Below, piece by piece: positions 11,440-23,215 of a stretch of 64,000 bases of DNA. The position numbers were made by a program, and so were the translations under genes. Position 1 is the first letter of the stretch. Every line of letters starts with the position of its first letter. The notes under the pieces are model-generated. The model saw only the letters and a program-made list of their open reading frames with translations. It did no database searches and was not told where the DNA came from. This stretch comes from Dama dama (taxonomy: Eukaryota > Chordata > Mammalia > Artiodactyla > Cervidae). The stretch covers positions 35,557,501-35,621,500 of the forward strand of contig NC_083710.1 of assembly GCF_033118175.1 (NCBI RefSeq). The letters are read 5' to 3'.

Positions 11440-12115
11440 ACACCTGCTGGTTTCCCCCTAAAGACTCTTGCCTCCCTCCCATCAGTTTTCTGTGCTGCAG
11501 CCAAGGTGAACCCTTCAAAAGACAGATGTGAATGAGTCAAGTCTCTGCTTAAAACTCTACAGTGGGTTCCACTGCTCTTTTTTTTAAGATTTTTATTTAT
11601 TTATTTGCTGCATCTGGTCTTAGTTGCATCATATAAGATCTTTCATTGCAGCACACAGACTCTAGTTGTGGAGTGCAGGCTCAGTAGTTGCGGCCTGAAG
11701 ACTCAATTGCTCTGCAATATGTGGGAGCTTCCTGAACAAGGGATCAAATCTGCACCCCCCACATTGCAAGGCGTACTCTTAAGCACTGGACCACCAGGGA
11801 AGTCCCTCCACTGCTCTTGGAACAAAACCCTCAAGCCTTAATCCAGCTGACCAGGTTCAGTACTCGGGGCACGCCTGCCCTTTGCTCTCTCATCCCTGGG
11901 CCTCCTGGTTCTGGCAGAGAGCCTCATGCCTTGTGACCCCAGGTTCTTTGCACAGGCTGCCCTTGGCGTGACTTCCTTCCACACCTAGACCTTGGCCTAG
12001 TTTACTCCTCTCCATCCTCAAGATCGCAGGTCCCTCCCAATCCTGGTCAAGTTTTTCTCTTCTGCTTTCTTCATTGGACTGTGGCTTTTTCTCTAATTTG
12101 TGGTGATTTGCTTAC
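11440..12115 (-). mobile_element. L2 LINE remnant split by a CHR SINE
   Basis: L2-type blocks lie on both sides of the SINE at 11580-11806: AAAACTCTACAGTGGGTTCC before, and CTTTGCACAGGCTGCCCTTGG and CTTTCTTCATTGGACTG after. 11031-11440 before it is unique. Confidence 0.65.
11580..11806 (-). mobile_element. CHR-type SINE with target-site duplication
   Basis: T-rich tail at the left and head (GACCACCAGGGAAGTCC) at the right. Direct repeats TCCACTGCTCTT at 11568-11579 and 11807-11818 delimit it exactly. Confidence 0.94.
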
Positions 12116-12429
12116 AGTCTTTGTCCCCTTCTCAGATGCAAGCTTCCTCTCAGGATAGTTTTTCTCACCATTACCTGATAAGTAGACTAGTTGTACTTGG
12201 TGGGTCCTTGATGAGGAATCAGATGCATGATCAGGGCAGGGGGTCTGAGTTGGTGGGGGAGTTTGGGAGAGGCACCAGGGCTCCTGGGCACTCCTGGGAT
12301 GGGTCACACAACCCCAGGAGGGGCAGCTCATGTGGCGTTTTACACCCAGGCAGCCCTGTCAGAACTCTCACATCTGGTTGAAGATTAGATTTCACAGTGA
12401 TAAGAGATGTATGATTTCAATACCTTTCT
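12116..12429. other. No gene seen; unique sequence
   Basis: Single-copy DNA between an L2 remnant and a BovB copy. No coding or RNA signal. Confidence 0.4.
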
Positions 12430-14127
12430 TCAGTTCAGTATCTCAGTCGTGTCCAACTCTTTGTGACCCCATGGACTGCAGCACTCCAGGCTTCCCGGTC
12501 CATCTCCAATCCCTGGAGTTTGCTCAAACTCATGTCCATTGACTCAGTGATGCCGTGTAACCATCTCATCCTCTTTCCTCCCCTTCTCCTCCTGCCTTCA
12601 AATTTCCCTAGCATCAGGATCTTTTCCAACGAGTCAGTTTTTCGCATCAGGTTGCCAAAGTATTGGAGCTTCAGCTTCAGCATCAGTCCTTCCAATGAAT
12701 ATTCAGGGCTGATTTCCTTTAGGATGGACTGGTTGGATCTCCTTGCAGTCCAAGGGACTCTCAAGTGTCTTCTCCAACACCACAGTTCAAAAGCATCAAT
12801 TCTTTGGTGCTCAGCTTTCTTTAGAGTCCAACTCTCATATCCATACATGACTACTGCAAAAACCATAGCCTTGACTAGACAGACCTTTGTTGGCAAAGTA
12901 ATGTCTCTGCTATTTAATATGCTGTCTAGATTGGTCATAACTTTTCTTCCAAGGAGCAAGCGTCTTTTAATTTCATGGCTGCAGTCACCATCTGCAGTGA
13001 TTTTGGAGCCCCCCAAAACAAAGTCTTTCACTGTTTCCATTGTTTCCTCATCTATTTACCATGAAGTGATGGGACTAGATGCCATGATCTTAGTTTTTTG
13101 AATATTGAATTTTAAGCCAACTTTTGCACTCTCCTCTTTTACTTTCATCAAGAGGTTCTTTAGTTCCCCTTCACTTTCTGCCATAAGGGTGGTGTCATCT
13201 GCCTATTGAAGGTTATTGATATTTCTCCTGGCAATCTTGATTTCAGCTTGTGCTTCATACAGGCTGGCATTTCTCATGATGTACTCTGCATTTAAGTTAA
13301 ATAAGCAGGGTGACAATATACAGCCTTGACATACTCCCTTTCCCAATTTGGAACCAGTCTGTTGTTCCATGTCCGGTTCTAACTGTTACTTCTTGACCTC
13401 CATACAGATTTCACAGGAGGCAGGTAAGGTGATCTGGTATTCCCATCTCTTGCTGAATTTCCCACAGTTTGTTGTGGTCTACACAGTCAAAGGCTTTGGT
13501 GTAATCAATAAAGTAGATGCTTTTCTGGAATTCTCTTGCTTTTTCAATGATCCAACAGATGTTGGCAAGTTGATCTCTGGTTCCTCTGCCTTTTCTAAAT
13601 CTAGCGTGAACATCTGGAAGTTCACGGTTCACCTACTGTTGAATCCTGACTTGGAGAATTTTGAGCATTACTTTGCTAGCAAGTGAGATGAGTGCAATTG
13701 TGTGGTGGTTTGAACATTCTTTGGCAATTACCCTTCTTTGGGATTGGAATGAAAACTGACCTTTTCCAGTCCTGTGGCTACTGCTGAGTTTTCCAAATTT
13801 GCTGGCATATTGAGTGCAGCACTTTGACAGCATCATCTTTTAGGATTTGAAATGGCTCAAGTGGAATTCCATCACCTCCACTAGCTTTGTTCGTAGTGTT
13901 GCTTCCTAAGGCCCACTTGACTTTGCATTCCAGGATGTCTGGCTCTAGGTGAGTGATCACACTGTCATGGTTATTTGGGTTGTGAAAATCTTTTTTGTAC
14001 AGTTCTTCTGTGTATTCTTGCCACCTCTTCTTAATATCTCCTGCTTCTGTTAGGTCTATACTATTTCCATCCTTTGTTGTGCCCATCTTGGCATGAAATG
14101 TTCCCTTGGTATCTCTAATTTTCAGAC
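12430..14127 (-). mobile_element. BovB LINE, largest copy in the window
   Basis: About 1.7 kb on the minus strand covering the reverse-transcriptase domain and the C-terminal part. A 201-residue open stretch remains at 13040-12435 (GGSKITADGDCSHEIKRR to DREAWSAAVHGVTKSW). Upstream, RT remnants are split over frames at 13836-13411 and 14086-13778. The codon just before the catalytic Ala-Asp-Asp (13202-13194) is TAG (13205-13203), where RT normally has Tyr or Phe. The copy is inactive. Confidence 0.93.
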
Positions 14128-14354
14128 CATGAAATTTTTACACCTTGTTTTATGTCCCTGGATATGTTTCAGTACCTCTAGGTTCTGTAGTTTATGGGAA
14201 CTTGAATAGAATTTGTATACTGCTGTTGTGTGAAAACTATACAAATCTCAATTATGTTGAATTGGTTCATAGTGCTTTTCAGGTCTACTGTAGCCTTCTA
14301 CTTTTCTGTTCTGTCCTTCTCTGCATGAAGAGAAGTTATGAACGTGTGCTGGAT

Positions 14355-14752
14355 GTCTTAGCACCTCAGGCTGCCAGGACGAAACACTGCAGGCTGAGGG
14401 GCTTAAGCAGCAGACATTTACGTCCTCACAGCCTGGAGACTGGAGGCCCGAGATCAGGGGTCGGCAGGGCTGGTTCCTCCTGAGGCCTCTGCTCTTGTCT
14501 TGCAGGTGGGGCCTTCTCACTGTGTCCACATGGCTTGTCCACTGTGGGTGTGGAGTGTCTGTGCCCAGATTTCCTCTTCTAATAAGAACACCAGTCAGGG
14601 TGGGTTAGGGGCTGCACCCATAGTCTTGTTTTTAACTTCATCACCTCTGCCAAGGTCCTCACTCCAAATGCAGCCACCTTCTGAGCCCCCGGGGGTCAGA
14701 GCTGCCACCTGTGAATTTGGGGGGGGGTACCGTTCACCCCATCACAGTGGGC
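14355..14752 (-). mobile_element. MLT1-type LTR (ERVL-MaLR), solo and diverged
   Basis: Antisense MLT1 order: GCAGCAGACATTTACGTCCTCACAGCCTGGAG, GGCTTGTCC, AATAAGAACACCAGTCAGG and GAATTTGGGGGGGG before the CATCACAG end. An old LTR with no coding part. Confidence 0.75.
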
Positions 14753-15769
14753 GATGGGAGTGACCAGAGGAGACACACAGACGTGGAGGCAGACTCAGAC
14801 AGGGACCTCAGTTGTTTCTGAATGAGACCACGTATGACAGTTTAGGCTCCACGGCCTAGCCTGTACCCCACAAGGGCAGCATGGCCTATTTCCGTCCTGG
14901 TGCCTCGGGGCACGTCGCCACAGTCAGTAGGGGATTCACGAGGCAGCCGCTCCCCCTGTGGGCGGCCCACCCACCACCACACGTGCCTGCTCCTGAGATC
15001 ACAGGCTGTTGGGTGACTGTTGGGGGGTGGATGTCCCTTTCCCCGGTGAAGGAGTTTTCAGGGCTGGCCTCCCAGACAGGGGGCTCTTCAGAGAAGTGGG
15101 TTCTGAGTTCACTGACAAGAGCCTCAGCGCGGGTTTGGAGGGAACAGTGGGCAGGCAGTTGGAGGGGGAGCAGAGCCCTCCCCCTGGTGAGCAGGGGGCC
15201 AGTGGGGAGGTGCGGAGGCTGGCTGTAGCAGCAGGGGCACGGAACGGGGACTCCGAGGGGTCAGACCCAGCGTCTTGCCTTGAGGAGCACCGCTTAGGTG
15301 GGGAGCCACGGCCGGGGTGGGGGGGGGGGGCGGACACTGAGAGCTGTTCGTCTGCTCAGAGCCCAGCCAGGCCCAGCAGGGAAAATGCACTGATGCATCC
15401 GTCGAATCAATGAGATGGACCCTTCCTGAGATGGACGGCCTGATCCCGCCGCTGCCGGGAAGGCCTGGGAGGCTTCCCAGAAGAGACTGAGGAGGGGTTG
15501 GCATGTCGGGAACGGGAGAAGGAACAGCTCCAGAGAAAGTGAGCCTGGGCCAAGGCATGGCACAGCCAGGGGTGGAGGGCTGGCGCACCGTCCACACCCA
15601 CCCCTCAGCTGCTGATCGAGGGGTCCATGCACCCACCGTCTTCACGCTGGCCCTATTCGGATGGTGGCCGGCGTCTCCCTTCGGCCTTCCATGTGTGCAT
15701 TCCCAGCCTGATTGGGCACGGGGCTTGTGCGGCCCTTTATGATGTGCACAGGCTGTCAGGCGTCTAAAG
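14753..15769. other. No gene seen; GC-rich unique sequence
   Basis: Single-copy, C/G-rich DNA with a G-run at about 15315-15331. Several open frames of 100-170 codons overlap on both strands. This is what high GC produces by chance, and none contains a domain. Confidence 0.5.
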
Positions 15770-16230
15770 ATGGTGTGACTGGGAATTGGGTATTAAGCGG
15801 TATTATTGAGTTCACAAACTCGACGTTCAGAAATCTAACCAAACAAGGGATTTGCAAAACAGTTTCAAACAGAGTAGCGCCGACTACATTTCCCATGACA
15901 ATCAGCTTGTTTACTGCTCCGAGGTGCCCTGTAACCGCTGTTGACACGCTCATTTGCATGCCAATACCCAGAATGCTTTTCCAGCCCCACTGAGCTTGGG
16001 TTCTGCCAGGGAGCTGAAAGGTTTATTTATACGTACAATACATGACAACTTCATTTTCTGAAGCATCTTTCATACAAACCGTATCCCCAAAATGCCTTAA
16101 GTTGATGAAAGAATTTCAGAATCCTTTTAGAGTTGAAACCCTTCTTTCTGGACTGAAGTGGGGTTGATATTTAATTAACATTTTAATTAAAAGATGCTGG
16201 TGGGCCAGGGGGGTTGTGGTTACCCAGCGT
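15770..16230. promoter_or_regulatory. Candidate conserved non-coding element A
   Basis: A repeat-free block whose composition differs from its flanks. It carries an octamer-like CTCATTTGCATGCCAAT (15949-15965), a FOX-like GGTTTATTTATACG and the close pair TTTAATTAACATTTTAATTAAAAG (about 16170-16193) of homeodomain TAATTA sites. It lies about 9 kb 3' of GSX1. Enhancer role is inferred. Confidence 0.4.
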
Positions 16231-17357
16231 GTGTCATATTAGGTTTGGTGTGCCGGGCCAAGGTTATGAAGAGAAATCGCATGGCAGAGATAGATCAGAG
16301 GCTGTGACAGCCCAGCAGAGAGGGAGCCAGGATCAGAGAGTGTTTAACTGGTCGGATTTCTCACAGCCGGAATCCCTTTGCATTCTGGCTCCCCTGAAGA
16401 CATCCCTCTCGGGGCACTGGGCATCACAGCATGGGTGACAGAAGCACACATAAGTATGTGCAGTTTTCCAGTGTTGAGAGTGTAACAGTAAAAAGCAAAA
16501 GCGATGGGAGTTGATAATCCTGCAAGCTCTCAGGAGTGGGGCTGGGCAGGAGAATAAAACAGGAGACCCTTCTGCTTTCCTGTCCCTGGTGGAAAGCAAT
16601 GTAAGAGTCCCTTAGTAAAGCCAGATTGGAATGTACTGTGTAGGATAAAGTCAGATTTTGTCTCCAAGGTAACTTTTTAAAGTGATCTGGTATTTTATTT
16701 TTCAAATCACTTCTGCAGGCACTAGGCCTGACCCTTGGAATGGGTAGGTGAGGGAGTCCGTGTTGTCTGAGAGCCCCTAGTTGTGTGAAATAGGAACTAG
16801 GCTATTTGCCTCAACAGACAAAGTTAATGAGCCCCATTTCCCTACTCCTGTCATAGGATCCACCTGACGCCATCCCTGCCCACAGCCACGGGATTGACAT
16901 GTGGTCCGAGCAGAGCTGACCTGTGGTTGGGATGGTCAACTCTAGGGTTGCCACCTTGGACAACCCCTGCCACCACCCTGACCATCACCATAGGACTCTG
17001 GGCAGGAGAAGTGCCATTTAGCTGGGATGAGGTGAGCCTGGAGCTGGCTGTGGACATTGCCCCATTTTGCCTGCTCCCAGCACCACACTCCCACCTGCAA
17101 GGACAGAACCTCCACAGCAGGAAAGGAGGGAACCTAGTGGCCAGAGAGGAGCAAAGCCAAGGGCAGGGGAGAGGCTGAGCTATCTCCTCAGGTTGTCATG
17201 TCCCTGGAGCCCCTGAGGACAGCTGCACTGTCTAGGAACTTAATTGGTTCGGTGAACAGACAAGACACCTTTTAGCCTAAAGTAGTTTGAAGTCAGTTTC
17301 TGACACACATGATAAAAAGGACTGTGATGAGTAGAGTTATTGAGTGCTTCTACAACA
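16231..17357. other. No gene seen; unique sequence
   Basis: Single-copy DNA with no recognised repeat and no coding signal. Confidence 0.45.
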
Positions 17358-17505
17358 TTTTTTTTAAGAAATACTTTTATTTATTTGGCTGTGCTGGGTC
17401 TTACCTGCAGCGTGAGGGATCTAGTTCCCAGACCAAGGATTGAACCCGGGTCCCCTGCATTGGGAGTGAGGACTCTTAACTGCTGGACCACCAGAGAAGT
17501 CCCAG
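17358..17505 (-). mobile_element. CHR-type SINE
   Basis: TTTTATTTATTTGGCTGTGCTGGGTCTTA tail side at the left, GGACCACCAGAGAAGTCCC head at the right. Confidence 0.92.
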
Positions 17506-18567
17506 GACATTCTTAACTAGCATGGAGCATCTTAGAGAGCCAGCAGATTCTTCCCTGATAGGAGCAAAGCACCCACAGACTGAGCAGTTCATGAGAGTGT
17601 GTCCAAAGGGGATGGCCACCTCAGAGGGCCTGGCCAGGCAAGACAGATGGAGAAGTCATGTCCCAAGTCTCTGTGCACACCTGAGCATGGCTTCCCTGCC
17701 GCTGTGAAAGTGGGAGGGGGCTCCGCCACCCCTGCCGTCCCCCAGGAAGCCCAGCGCTGCCCCAGGGTGAGGCCCGCTCATGCACCAGCTGCAACTTGTG
17801 CCTGCACACCTGGACATTGAATTCCGAAACTATCCACATAGGTCCAACTGCCCCAGTGCCTTCAAGGGGGATGCACGGACACCAGCCTAAAAGCCCTGGT
17901 CCAGGGACTCCTACGTGCAGCAGTGCTGGTCACCCAGTCAGAAACTGAGACTGTTCCAGGGACAGAACAGTCACGCTTATCCCAGGTCTGGTCATGGTCC
18001 CGTGCAGGATCTAAATAGCTCTGACATGGCATGGGTTCCTGAATCACTCAGAGCTCTCAGTTGCAGACAACAGAAACAAATTCCCACTACCTAAACAGAA
18101 AAGGTGTTGAGTGAAAGGCCATCTGATAGTTCACAGAATCAATGGGAAAGCTGGTGAAACAGCCTGGAAAGGGAGGGAAGAGACAGCCAAGGTCTCACCA
18201 CTAGGCGGTCTTGTTAGATGTGGCCTCTGGGGCTCGCTGGACAGTTCCCTCCACCACTGTCATAGTCCATCTGCTATCACTCAGAGGCTCTTAGCTTCAC
18301 AGTCATGGGAAATAATCTCTAACTGAAACATCCGTCTCTGAGTCACTCCCCTCCAAATCAGACTTCTAGGGAAAATGTTGGGTCCAGGTCCTACGCCCAG
18401 CAGTAAATATCTGGTCCTCACTGGGTTCTGTTGTGGAACATGGGCGCCTGGCTATCGGGAAGTTCTTCAGTGTGTGAATGTCTGCCTCAGTGGGTGCCTC
18501 CTTTTTTTTCCCCCCATAATTTACATTTGACAAAATCCAGATGTTTATTAGAAAGTGTGGGAGGGGG
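17506..18567. other. No gene seen; partly old repeat
   Basis: 18040-18330 (GCAGACAACAGAAACAAATT, CACAGAATCAATGGGAAAGC) resembles an old interspersed repeat that I cannot assign to a family. The remainder is unique. Confidence 0.35.
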
Positions 18568-18800
18568 ACTTCCCTGGTGGTCCAGTGGTTAAGAGTCCAC
18601 CTTCCAATGCAGGGGATGGGGGTTCCATTCCTGGTCAGGGCGCTAAGGTCCCTGGTGCAGCGGGGTAACTAGGCCCTCTTGCGTCAACTAGAGAGAAGCC
18701 CCCACATCGCAGTGAAAATTCCATGTGCTGCAACCAAGACACAATGTAGCCAAAATTAAATAAATAAATAAATATTTAGAATTAAAAGAAAAAAAAGAAA
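18568..18800 (+). mobile_element. CHR-type SINE
   Basis: Canonical head GGACTTCCCTGGTGGTCCAGTGGTTAAG and an AATAAATAAATAAATATTT plus A/G-rich tail. About 225 bases, including a longer middle part. Confidence 0.92.
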
Positions 18801-19076
18801 GAAGGGAAACAGTCCTGGTCAGAAAAAGGGAAAACCCCACTGATGTCACTGGTATGCCCTGACTTGAGAGAAGAGGAGGCCGAGATCCAGAAAGACCATG
18901 ATTTGTGCAAAGTTGGTGGCATAATTGGGTGTGGACCTCAGGTGTCCAAGGAGGAAGCTGCCTCCAAGGGGCCTGACTCCCAGCACAGTGCCCTTGGCAC
19001 CTCACTCTTCTTATATCCTTGCTTTAGCAGCGGGGGTGGGGTGAGTCTAGAGAGCTCTCACCTGGATCAGAATTTG

Positions 19077-19690
19077 TCTTAGTCTCCTAGGGTTGCCATA
19101 CAAAATGCCCTTCACAGACAGCGTGGCTTCACAACAGAAGTTTCTCTTCTATCCATTACGGCTGCTGGAGGTCTCGGATCAAGGTGTTAGCAGGGTCAGT
19201 TTCTCCCGAGGCCTCTCTCCTAGGTTTGCCTTCCCCCCCTGGGGCTTCCCGGTGGCTCAGTGATAAAGAATCTGCCTGCCAATGCAGGAGCTGCAAGAGA
19301 CGCAGTTTCGATCCCTGGGTCAGGAAGATCCCCTGGAGAAGGAAATGGCAACCCCCTCCAGTATTCTTGCCTAGAGAATCCTGTGGACAGAGGAGTTTGG
19401 CAGGCTACAGTCCAAGGGGTTGTAAGAGTCGGACATGATGGAAGCGACTTAGCACACACATGTCTTCACAGGCTTGTCATTCTGAGTGGCTCATGTCCAC
19501 TGTCTCGTCCTCTTTGTAGGAGGACACCCCCATCTCAGATTGGGACCCCACCTTTACAAGCTCATCTAACCGTAATCACCTCTTCGAAGACCCCCATCTC
19601 CAAGCTTGCTTGCATTCTGAGGGTTAAGGTGTCAACCTGCAAACTGGGAGTGTGGGGCAGCACAATTCAGCCCATAACAGAGCCACTTGA
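19077..19690 (-). mobile_element. MLT1-type LTR split by a Bov-tA
   Basis: Antisense MLT1: CTTAGTCTCCTAGGGTTGCCATAC at the left end and ACACAATTCAGCCCATAACA-like sequence at the right end, with the AACAGAAGTTTCTCTTC and GGACCCCACCTTTACA blocks inside. The SINE at 19242-19460 interrupts it. Confidence 0.8.
19242..19460 (+). mobile_element. Bov-tA SINE nested in MLT1
   Basis: Plus-strand full copy from GGCTTCCCGGTGGCTCAG to GCGACTTAGCACACACA. Confidence 0.93.
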
Positions 19691-19912
19691 GACATTCTCA
19701 GCATCGGGGCATCGAGGCAGCAGACCTCTGCTTCTCTCTGGCCCTTGCCGAGGACAGGGGGCTTATGGAAGTGGCCCCTTCCTCTCCTGATGCAAAAGCC
19801 TGAGGTCCAGTGAGACCAGCAGGGGAAGCTCCTCACTGCAGGGCCCCTGAGCCATGCCCAGCACGCGTGTCCAGTCCCCTGACTGTGGCAGCACCTTTCT
19901 CACCCACTCTTT

Positions 19913-20445
19913 CTTTTTTTTTAAAGAATTATATTTATTTATTTTTAATTGATTGATAATTGCTTCATAGTGTTGGTTTGATTTCTACCATATAGCAACA
20001 TGAATCAGCCATTGGTGTACATATGTCCCCTTCCTCTTGAACCTTCCTCCCACCTCCTACCCATTCCCACCCCTCTAGGTTGTTACAGAGCCCTGAGTCA
20101 TATAGCAAATTTCCACTGGCTGTCTATTTATGTATGTTAGTGTACATGCATCCATGCTGCTCTCTCCATTCATCTCACCCTCTCCCCTTCTCCCCCCGAC
20201 CTTGCCCATAAGCCTGTTCTCTATGTGTCTCCATTGCTGCCCTGTGAATAGGTTCGTCAATACAATCTTTCTAGATTCCATATGTATGTGTTAATATACA
20301 ATGTTCATTTTCCTCTTTCTGACTTACTTCACTCTGTATAATAGGCTCTAGGTTCATCCACCTCATTGGAACAGACTCAAATGCATTCCTTTTCATGACT
20401 GAGTAGTATTCCCTTGTATATATGTACCACAGCTTCTCTATCCCC
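19913..20445 (-). mobile_element. L1 3' end (ruminant type)
   Basis: Minus-strand L1 3' UTR and ORF2 end: TAATTGCTTCATAGTGTTGG, CCTTCCTCCCACCTCC, GACTTACTTCACTCTGTATAATAGGCTC, ACTGAGTAGTATTCC. Confidence 0.9.
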
Positions 20446-20699
20446 TCACCCACTCTTGCCTGAAACAGATGCCTTGGGCGGCACTCCAGAGTTGGGAAGG
20501 AAAGTTTGCTCACAGACGGAGGCTGGACACCAGGCTGTGAGGTGTCAAGACCGAGGCCTGGGGTGTATTGGTCATTTCTAGGGAGAGTTCTATCATTGGA
20601 GCACCAGGGCTTGGGTTCATTGTGATAGGATGCCCTGAAGCTGGGTGTCCAACTTCAGGGTGACCTGGTTCTCCTCCACGTTTCTTTACCTTCATCTCC

Positions 20700-20702
<3 letters not shown>

Positions 20703-20746
<44 letters not shown>
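20703..20746. repeat. (CA)22 microsatellite
   Basis: Forty-four bases of uninterrupted AC repeat, the longest pure dinucleotide tract in the window, so probably a polymorphic marker. Confidence 0.97.
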
Positions 20747-20748
<2 letters not shown>

Positions 20749-20754
20749 TATTAG

Positions 20755-20970
20755 GATGTCACTATTGGAAAAGACCTGATGCTGGGTAAGATCAAAGGCA
20801 AAAAGGAAAAGGAGAAGAGGGCAGCCAGAGGATGAGATGGTTGGATGGGATCACTGACTCAACGGACATGAACTTGGGCAAACTCTAGGAGATAGTGAGG
20901 GGCAGGGAGGCCTGGCATGCTGCGGTCCATGGGGTTGCAGAGAGTTGGACACAACTTAGCGATGACAACA
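20755..20970 (+). mobile_element. BovB 3' end (BovA-like)
   Basis: CTATTGGAAAAGACCTGATGC to GTTGGACACAACTTAGCGATGACAACA. It directly follows the CA repeat. Confidence 0.88.
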
Positions 20971-21885
20971 GAAGTCCACCTGTGATCACCACATACAAGA
21001 CTGGGGAGACCCTGGGTGGGTGGGGTTACTGCCCCACTGGAATCAGCTCCTTCCTCACTTTGTGGGTGAGTCTGCTTCTGAATTGTCTGACAGCACCTCA
21101 CTCACCCCCAGAGCCCAGTCTCAGGGGCACATGGCCCAGGCAACCCTGATCCATGCCAGGGAGACTTCTGGGACCCATTCCCCTGACCTCTGCCCTCTTT
21201 TTTCGCTCTTAGATGTCCCCAGGGACTTCCTGCTTTTTGTCCTTCCAGAGCCTTTTCTCAGAAAAAATGAATGATGTACTCAGTAGTCGCTACTATCAGG
21301 GGTCCTTGTGTTGAACCAGGTACGGGAGGCCTAGGTCAAAAAGAATTGCTTTCTCGTTTCAGACTTGCTGACACTGGCAAAACGGTTTGTGATCCAGAAG
21401 AACCACCTTGGTGGTGGTGGTGGTGGTCAGTGTGTGTCCTTGACAGAAGGGGATTCCACCCGGGCTCCTGAAACCTTCTCCCGAAGTGTGGTCCTGTGGG
21501 TACCCATGGACATGACTGAAGAGGGAGCCCAGTTGTCCACAGGTCACGGGACAACAGGATAGCAGGTTCTCAGAAAGCCCCTAGTGGCCCTGTCCACTCT
21601 GCTAGTCCAGCATGCCTCCAGACTAATCCACCCTTTCAAGCCAGACGCCCAAGTCTGGCCATGTGTGGTCTCTCCGCCCATGCCCCCACCCACCTTCTCT
21701 TTCCCCTTGGTCCTCTCAAGCCCCTCCTGAGTGCAGAGTCCAGAGCCCCTGATGGAGAAGGTTCAACTATTCCATGAGGGATGGATGAAGGGAAGGAGAG
21801 AAGTGCTTGGAGCTAGGCTACCAAATGCTGGCCACTGCAGACTAGCTAACATCAGCTGAAAAGACACAAGTCTAAATCAGTGACT
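20971..21885. other. No gene seen; unique sequence
   Basis: Includes a small (GGT)n at about 21410-21427. No domain in any frame. Confidence 0.45.
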
Positions 21886-22105
21886 CTCAACCTGAAGAGT
21901 GGGTCTCAGACAGAAATGTCCCCCCAGGAGGCATCTGGGAACAGTGTCTGGAGACATTGTTGGTTGTCACCACAGGGGGAAGAGTGCCTCTAGCATCTAG
22001 TGGGTGGAGGCCAGAGATGCTATGAAACATCCCACAGAGCGCAGGACATTCCCGGCAGAGAGAATATTTTAGCCCAAAATGTCAGCAGTGGGAATTTGAG
22101 AAACT
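21886..22105 (+). mobile_element. MER20 (hAT-Charlie), near full length
   Basis: Runs from CAGTGACTCTCAACCTG through GTCTGGAGACATTGTTGGTTGTCACC, GCATCTAGTGGGTGGAGGCCAGAGATGCT and GCCCAAAATGTCAGCAGTG to TTGAGAAACTG. The ends form the terminal inverted repeats. Confidence 0.92.
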
Positions 22106-22370
22106 GATGTAAATGCAGGTGGAGAGTCTCTGTCTGAACTTCGGTGAGCCTCAGCGCCTGGGCAGTTCCTGGGCATTATCAGTTCTCTGAAAGACACACT
22201 GACTTGAGGGAGTCTGGAAACATTCGTGTTTGTGTGTGTCCCCCAGCCTCTCCGTGGTAGGTTCAGGTGGCAACCTGTGTGAGAGTGGCCATTTTCCAGC
22301 TTTCGGTAAATAACTCAGCATGCCCCAGGCACAGCTATAGGCAGGAAAAGTGACAACCACAGCAAGATTA

Positions 22371-22592
22371 GTCAACATTTATTGAAACTTGGCAGACCCA
22401 GTGCTTAGTATTTTAGGTGAATTTAGTCCTGTAACAGTGCATGATAACCCTGCAAAGAAAATCCCCATTTACCGATGACGAAACTGAGGCTTAGGAAGAA
22501 CCAGTGTCTTGCCCAAGATCACCCAAGTGACCACTTGCAAAGTTGATCACTTGGATTCTGGGGTCCAGACTCCTAGTCACTAAACCACAGAG
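22371..22592 (+). mobile_element. MIR SINE, near full length
   Basis: Contains CAACATTTATTGAAACTTGG, CCCCATTTACCGATGACGAAACTGAGG, CTTGCCCAAGATCACCCAAGTGA and the GGATTCTGGGGTCCAGACTCC block, in MIR order. Confidence 0.9.
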
Positions 22593-22789
22593 AAAAGGAA
22601 GGTGCGGTCCCGGAAATAAACCAGGGGTCTGTATGTGGATTACTCACACTAGATGATAATTTACAGGAAATTTCATCCTGATAACTCAGTTTGATTTTAA
22701 TTTCACAATTTGCCTTGCTATCCCAAATTACAGTTCAAAATAGAGTGGTGGTTAACGGGCTGGATCCTGGCTTCCCAAGTAAGAAGCTC

Positions 22790-23215
22790 CGTGTCCGTAG
22801 GCGCGAGGTGCCTTGGCGCCCCAACCCAGGCAGCAGAGTCGGTCTGAACCGAGGCCCCGACAGAGAGCAGAGTGAGGAGGGTTGGACACTAAAGCCTGTT
22901 GGACTCGGGAGCCGGTGGCCGCCGCCGCTCCCCGCCGCAGCCCTGTCCGCGCTCTCGCGCGCTGCGCCCCTGTCGCCGCCTTGGTCACCGCTGGCACCAC
23001 CACAAGGAGGATGCATTTATTCCCAGAAAGCGAAAAAGTCGGTTTTCTGGGAGCAGGAAGGGGGAAATGAAGTCCTGGGTAGAGAAAGCCGAGAGGAAGG
23101 AAGACGCGCTCGCTCTTCCGAGAGAACTGTAGCCGCGCGGACCCGGTGCGCAGCCCTGGATGGGCGGCTTCTGAAAGCAGCTGGGACAGGAGGAGCCCCT
23201 GCGCGGATCCAACAC
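22790..23215. promoter_or_regulatory. Second CpG-rich patch, 3' of GSX1
   Basis: CpG density rises again here, with GCGCTCTCGCGCGCTGCGCC at 22949-22968, about 2 kb beyond the predicted GSX1 3' end. No repeat and no recognisable gene explains it. It may be a second island of the same Polycomb domain or a promoter for an unannotated RNA. Confidence 0.5.

Noticed and set aside
14355..14752. Endogenous retrovirus with coding capacity
   Set aside because: Only old MLT1-type LTR sequence is present at the three MLT1 sites; no gag, pol or env frame.
1..22600. PDX1 or CDX2 exon in the left flank
   Set aside because: No second homeobox (WFQNRR-type) frame on either strand. The only one in the window is in GSX1.
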